Source: JANYIP01 sp031394045 (lineage in GTDB: Bacteria; Actinomycetota; Actinomycetes; Prado026). Taken from it: 16,524 nt of DNA. This document shows, piece after piece, positions 13,955-16,524 of this stretch. The translations under genes were made by a program, and so were the position numbers. Within the stretch, counting starts at the first letter, position 1. Every line of letters starts with the position of its first letter. The stretch covers positions 1 to 16,524 of the forward strand of contig JANMWN010000074.1 in assembly GCA_031394045.1 (NCBI GenBank), written 5' to 3'. A model generated the notes under the pieces. The model saw only the letters and a list, made by a program, of their open reading frames with translations, was not told the origin of the DNA and did no database searches.

Positions 13955-14028
13955 GTCGATCTTGAGTCGATCTTGAGAGATAACTGGGCGACACGCCGTA
14001 CGGGCCAGTGATCTCTCAAGATCGACTC
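13955..14028. repeat. 18-bp perfect inverted repeat plus an extra direct copy, between divergent genes
   Basis: The arms GAGTCGATCTTGAGAGAT (13964-13981) and ATCTCTCAAGATCGACTC (14011-14028) are perfectly complementary. After one mismatch the stem continues with ACTGG (13983-13987) and CCAGT (14005-14009). A further direct copy of the core, GTCGATCTTGAG (13955-13966), precedes the left arm. The block lies upstream of both the fasR-like gene and the DUF998 gene. It could be an operator with three sites, a transcript hairpin, or a small mobile repeat. Confidence 0.75.
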
Positions 14029-14061
14029 GGGTGGGGACTCAGGTGGGCCGAGGGGAGCGCC

Positions 14062-14067
14062 TAGCCT
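14062..14067 (+). promoter_or_regulatory. Likely -10 element for leaderless transcription of the DUF998 gene
   Basis: TAGCCT fits the actinobacterial TANNNT pattern. It ends six bases before ATG 14074, which would put the transcription start on the A of the start codon. The absence of a ribosome site at a useful distance supports this reading. No clear -35 is visible. Confidence 0.5.
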
Positions 14068-14073
14068 GGGCGG

Positions 14074-14718
14074 ATGGAGCCACCCGTACGCGCGGCTCAG
14101 CTGACTCGGGCGACTCGGGCGACTCGGGCGACTCGGGGGGCGCGGTGGGTTGCGGTGGGGGCGGTCGCCTCATTCTGGGCGCTGGTCCTGGTCGCCGGCG
14201 CGGTCAACCCGGGCTACCTGCTCACCCGCGACTACATCAGCGCCCTGGCCTCGCGCGGCGCCGACCAGGCCTGGCTCGGGGTCAGCGCCCTCGTGCTGCT
14301 CCCGACAGCACACCTGGCGACCGCGGTCGTGCTGCGGTCACGCGTGCGGCTGGCCTCGTACGGACTGACCCTCACGGTTGTGGCGGGGCTGCTCGTCGCC
14401 GCTGACCGGATCAGCTGCCCCGGTGGCGCGGCGCGCTGCGGCACAGTGCCAAGGACCCAGCCGGCCGACTGGATGGACGCGGTCCACGGCAAGTCGGTCG
14501 CGGCGTACGGCGTCATGATGGTGCTCGTGCTCATCACCGCCGCGATCGAGCTCTGGGGACAGGTCGGCCTGCGAAGGCTCGCGGTGGCTTCGGCGGTGCT
14601 CGCTCCGGTGTCCGCCGCCCTGCTGCTCGCCTCAGCCAGCAGCGCCAATCCTGGTGGCCCGCAACGGCTCTGGCTCCTGGTCAACACCGGGTGGCTGGTC
14701 GCGGCGGCGCTGCGATGA
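14074..14718 (+). CDS. DUF998 family integral membrane protein
   Basis: A 214-residue protein with about six hydrophobic helices (near residues 25-43, 66-87, 92-110, 141-160, 168-188 and 198-213). The NPGYLLTRDYISALASRGAD block after the first helix and the ISCPGG...CGTVPRTQPADWMDAVHG loop between helices 3 and 4 are typical of DUF998 proteins. No enzymatic role is established for the family. The positively charged leader before helix 1 contains TRATRATRATRG, encoded by a nine-base tandem repeat. The stop overlaps the start of the PHP gene as ATGA, so the two are translated from one mRNA. The gene diverges from the fasR-like gene across the large inverted repeat. Confidence 0.82.
   Translation: MEPPVRAAQLTRATRATRATRGARWVAVGAVASFWALVLVAGAVNPGYLLTRDYISALASRGADQAWLGVSALVLLPTAHLATAVVLRSRVRLASYGLTLTVVAGLLVAADRISCPGGAARCGTVPRTQPADWMDAVHGKSVAAYGVMMVLVLITAAIELWGQVGLRRLAVASAVLAPVSAALLLASASSANPGGPQRLWLLVNTGWLVAAALR
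14103..14138. repeat. Nine-base tandem repeat, four copies, inside the DUF998 gene
   Basis: The unit GACTCGGGC occurs at 14103, 14112 and 14121; a fourth copy at 14130 ends in G. It encodes TRA repeats. Two further GACTCRGG copies lie upstream, at 14024 (overlapping the right arm of the inverted repeat) and 14036. Confidence 0.85.
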
Positions 14719-15776
14719 GCGACACAGGACCGGCATCGGAACCGGCGGCGTCCCCTTCGGCCTTGGCCACTGGTGCGCTGCGCCGCATCGCATTCCTGCT
14801 CGAACGCGCCGGCGAGCCCACGTACCGGGTACGTGCGTTCCGTACTGCCGCCGGGGTCGTCGACGGGCTGCCCGAGGGCGAGCTTGAGCAGCGGCTGGCG
14901 GTCGGGACGCTCACCGAGCTGGTCGGGATCGGAGCAGTCACCGCGCTGGCGATCACCGAGGCCGCTCGTGGTGAGACGCCGGTCTACCTGGGCCGACTTG
15001 AGGCGACGGCGGCGCGGCCGGTGGCCGAGGGCGGGGCGGAGCTGAGGTCGCTCCTGCGGGGTGACCTGCACACTCACTCGGACTGGTCCGACGGTGGCTC
15101 GCCGATCCGCGAGATGGCCGAGGCCGCGATCGCCCTCGGGCATGAGTACATCGCGCTGACCGACCACTCGCCCCGGCTGACCGTCGCGAACGGGCTCACC
15201 CCGTCCCGGCTGCGGCACCAGCTCGAGGTGGTGGCCGCGCTGAACGCGGAGCTCGCGCCGTTCAAGATCCTGACCGGGATCGAGGTCGACATCCTCGACG
15301 ACGGCAACATCGACCAGGAGCCCGAGCTGCTCGACCAGCTCGACGTGGTCGTCGCCTCGGTGCACTCCAAGCTGCGGATGCCGGCTGCGGACATGACACG
15401 ACGGATGGTCGTCGCGGTGGCCAACCCCCGGGTGGACGTCCTGGGGCACTGCACCGGGCGGATGGTCAAGGGCAACCGGCACCGGCCGGAGTCGGAGTTC
15501 GACGCCGACCTCGTGTTCGAGGCCTGCCGCCGCTTCGGGGTAGCGGTCGAGATCAATGCCAGGCCTGAGCGGCTCGACCCACCCAAACGCCTGCTGCGCC
15601 TGGCGGTCGAGGCCGGCTGCCGGTTCTCGATCGACACCGATGCGCATGCCCCTGGGCAGCTCGACTGGCAGCCGTTCGGGTGCGAGCGCGCGGCCGCCTG
15701 CGGGGTGGAATCCGCGACGGTGGTCAACACGTTGGGGCTGGCAGAGCTGCTGGACTGGACGAGGAGAGCGCGATGA
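14715..15776 (+). CDS. HhH-PHP protein (PolX-like without polymerase core), putative metal-dependent phosphoesterase
   Basis: A 353-residue protein from ATG 14715, which overlaps the previous stop as ATGA; there is no ribosome site of its own, so translation is probably coupled. Residues of about 18-95 form a helix-hairpin-helix module like the start of family X polymerases (TYRVRAFRTAAGVVDGLP, LTELVGIGAVTALAI). A PHP domain follows, with metal-ligand motifs DLHTHSDWSDG (H119, H121), LTDHS (H151), GIEVDI (E190), ASVHSKL (H217), LGHCTGR (H245) and DTDAH (D309, H311). In bacterial PolX a palm/fingers polymerase lies between these two parts; here they are joined directly. The PHP part of PolX has 3'-5' exonuclease and phosphoesterase activity, so nuclease or phosphatase activity is likely, but the substrate is unknown. 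Confidence 0.88.
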   Translation: MSDTGPASEPAASPSALATGALRRIAFLLERAGEPTYRVRAFRTAAGVVDGLPEGELEQRLAVGTLTELVGIGAVTALAITEAARGETPVYLGRLEATAARPVAEGGAELRSLLRGDLHTHSDWSDGGSPIREMAEAAIALGHEYIALTDHSPRLTVANGLTPSRLRHQLEVVAALNAELAPFKILTGIEVDILDDGNIDQEPELLDQLDVVVASVHSKLRMPAADMTRRMVVAVANPRVDVLGHCTGRMVKGNRHRPESEFDADLVFEACRRFGVAVEINARPERLDPPKRLLRLAVEAGCRFSIDTDAHAPGQLDWQPFGCERAAACGVESATVVNTLGLAELLDWTRRAR

Positions 15777-16524
15777 CCGCAGGGGTGGACGTACGCAAGG
15801 CCGGCGAGCGGTTCTCGACCCGGATCTCGTGGCTGGACTCGAAGCACTCCTTCTCGTTCGGTCAGCACTACGACCCGGCCAACACGCACTTCGGGCTGCT
15901 CCTGGTCTCCAACGACGACGTGGTCGCGCCAGGGGCCGGCTTCGAGACACACCCGCACCGCGACATGGAGATCGTCACGTGGGTCCTTGACGGTGCCCTC
16001 GTGCACCAGGACTCCGAGGGGCACAACGGCGTGATCTACCCAGGCCTGGCCCAGCGGATGAGCGCCGGTACCGGGATCCTGCACAGCGAGAAGAACGATG
16101 CGTGGCGGCTCACGGGTGAGACCGCCACCCATACCCCGGTGCACTTCGTCCAGATGTGGGTGCTGCCGGACCAGGCCCGGCTCGACCCGGGGTACGAGCA
16201 GCTCGACATCGGTGCGGAGCTCGCGGGGGGTGGCCTGGTCGTCGTGGCGTCGGGTCGGCCCGAGCACCGGGACGCATCGGCGATCCGGATCCAGCAGCGG
16301 GACGCCGCGCTGTACGCCGGTCGGCTGGCTCCGGGGGAGTCGGTTGCGCTGCCGTTGGCTGCGTACGCCCACGTGTACGTGGCCAAGGGCGCGGTCGAAC
16401 TAGAAGGCGCCGGCCGACTCGGGACCGGCGACTCAGGCCGCGTGACCGGGTCCGAGGGCCAGCGCCTCACCGCAGTCGACGGCCCCGCCGAGGTCCTGGT
16501 CTGGGAGATGCACTCCGCGGCCTA
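15773..16524 (+). CDS. Pirin family protein (cut at or just before its stop)
   Basis: ATG 15773 overlaps the PHP stop as ATGA and has AGGAG (15762-15766) six bases upstream. 250 codons are visible, and the last two bases of the window (TA) would begin a stop codon if the gene ends here, which fits the usual length of bacterial pirins. The N-terminal cupin has the metal ligands H60, H62 (THPHRDMEI), H104 and E106 (ILHSEKN), followed by VHFVQMWVLPD. The C-terminal cupin is less conserved. Pirins bind iron; some bacterial members (YhhW-like) oxidise quercetin and others bind partner proteins, so the reaction here is open. The link with the PHP gene is by position only. Confidence 0.9.
   Translation, partial: MTAGVDVRKAGERFSTRISWLDSKHSFSFGQHYDPANTHFGLLLVSNDDVVAPGAGFETHPHRDMEIVTWVLDGALVHQDSEGHNGVIYPGLAQRMSAGTGILHSEKNDAWRLTGETATHTPVHFVQMWVLPDQARLDPGYEQLDIGAELAGGGLVVVASGRPEHRDASAIRIQQRDAALYAGRLAPGESVALPLAAYAHVYVAKGAVELEGAGRLGTGDSGRVTGSEGQRLTAVDGPAEVLVWEMHSAA

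Noticed and set aside
14103..14138. CRISPR or regulatory iteron array
   Set aside because: The units are contiguous, nine bases long and in frame as TRA codons, with no spacers. No CRISPR-like array occurs anywhere in the window.
14232..15950. A 572-codon open frame on the minus strand
   Set aside because: It is antisense to the DUF998, PHP and pirin genes, is low-complexity and Arg-rich, and has no domain I can recognise.

Overview
The window is high-GC actinobacterial DNA. It carries a fatty-acid synthesis locus in the order regulator-fabD-fabH-acpP-fabF-accD6, with a DUF3145 gene beside it. There is one ketoacyl synthase rather than a KasA/KasB pair, and the proteins resemble actinobacteria outside the mycolate group. 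A Nocardioides-like member of the Propionibacteriales is the best guess; this rests on recalled sequence resemblance, not a search.

Left third (1-6540): integrated mobile DNA at the 3' end of a tRNA-Met(CAU) gene. From the left come the C-terminal part of a MobF/TraA-type relaxase-helicase, an excisionase and an intact tyrosine integrase pointing at an attachment-like repeat (3570-3605). A second copy of that repeat (6505-6540) forms the 3' end of the tRNA. Between the copies lie a secreted chymotrypsin-fold protease and a lipoprotein, both on the minus strand and of visibly lower GC, then about 400 bases without a clear gene. Next is a decayed scar in which a relaxase C-terminal fragment is joined directly to an integrase C-terminal fragment. 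I read this as two related elements stacked at one tRNA, the inner one degraded.

Middle (6598-7327): a DUF3145 gene, then a long two-part hairpin between it and the convergent fatty-acid operon.

Fatty-acid locus (7328-13927, minus strand): a PucR-type regulator (FasR-like) is followed by fabD, fabH, acpP, fabF and accD6. AccD6 would make malonyl-CoA, FabD moves it to ACP, FabH starts chains and FabF extends them. The fabD product has an unexpected C-terminal extension of about 75 residues that looks like a biotin-carrier (barrel-sandwich) domain without the biotinylated lysine. This is the most interesting protein observation in the window. fabD/fabH and fabF/accD6 overlap by 4 bases, and a hairpin sits directly after acpP.

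Right end (13928-16524): an 18-bp perfect inverted repeat lies in the divergent promoter region. It is followed by three plus-strand genes with ATGA overlaps: a six-TM DUF998 protein (probably leaderless), an HhH-PHP protein resembling PolX without its polymerase core, and a pirin that reaches the window edge.
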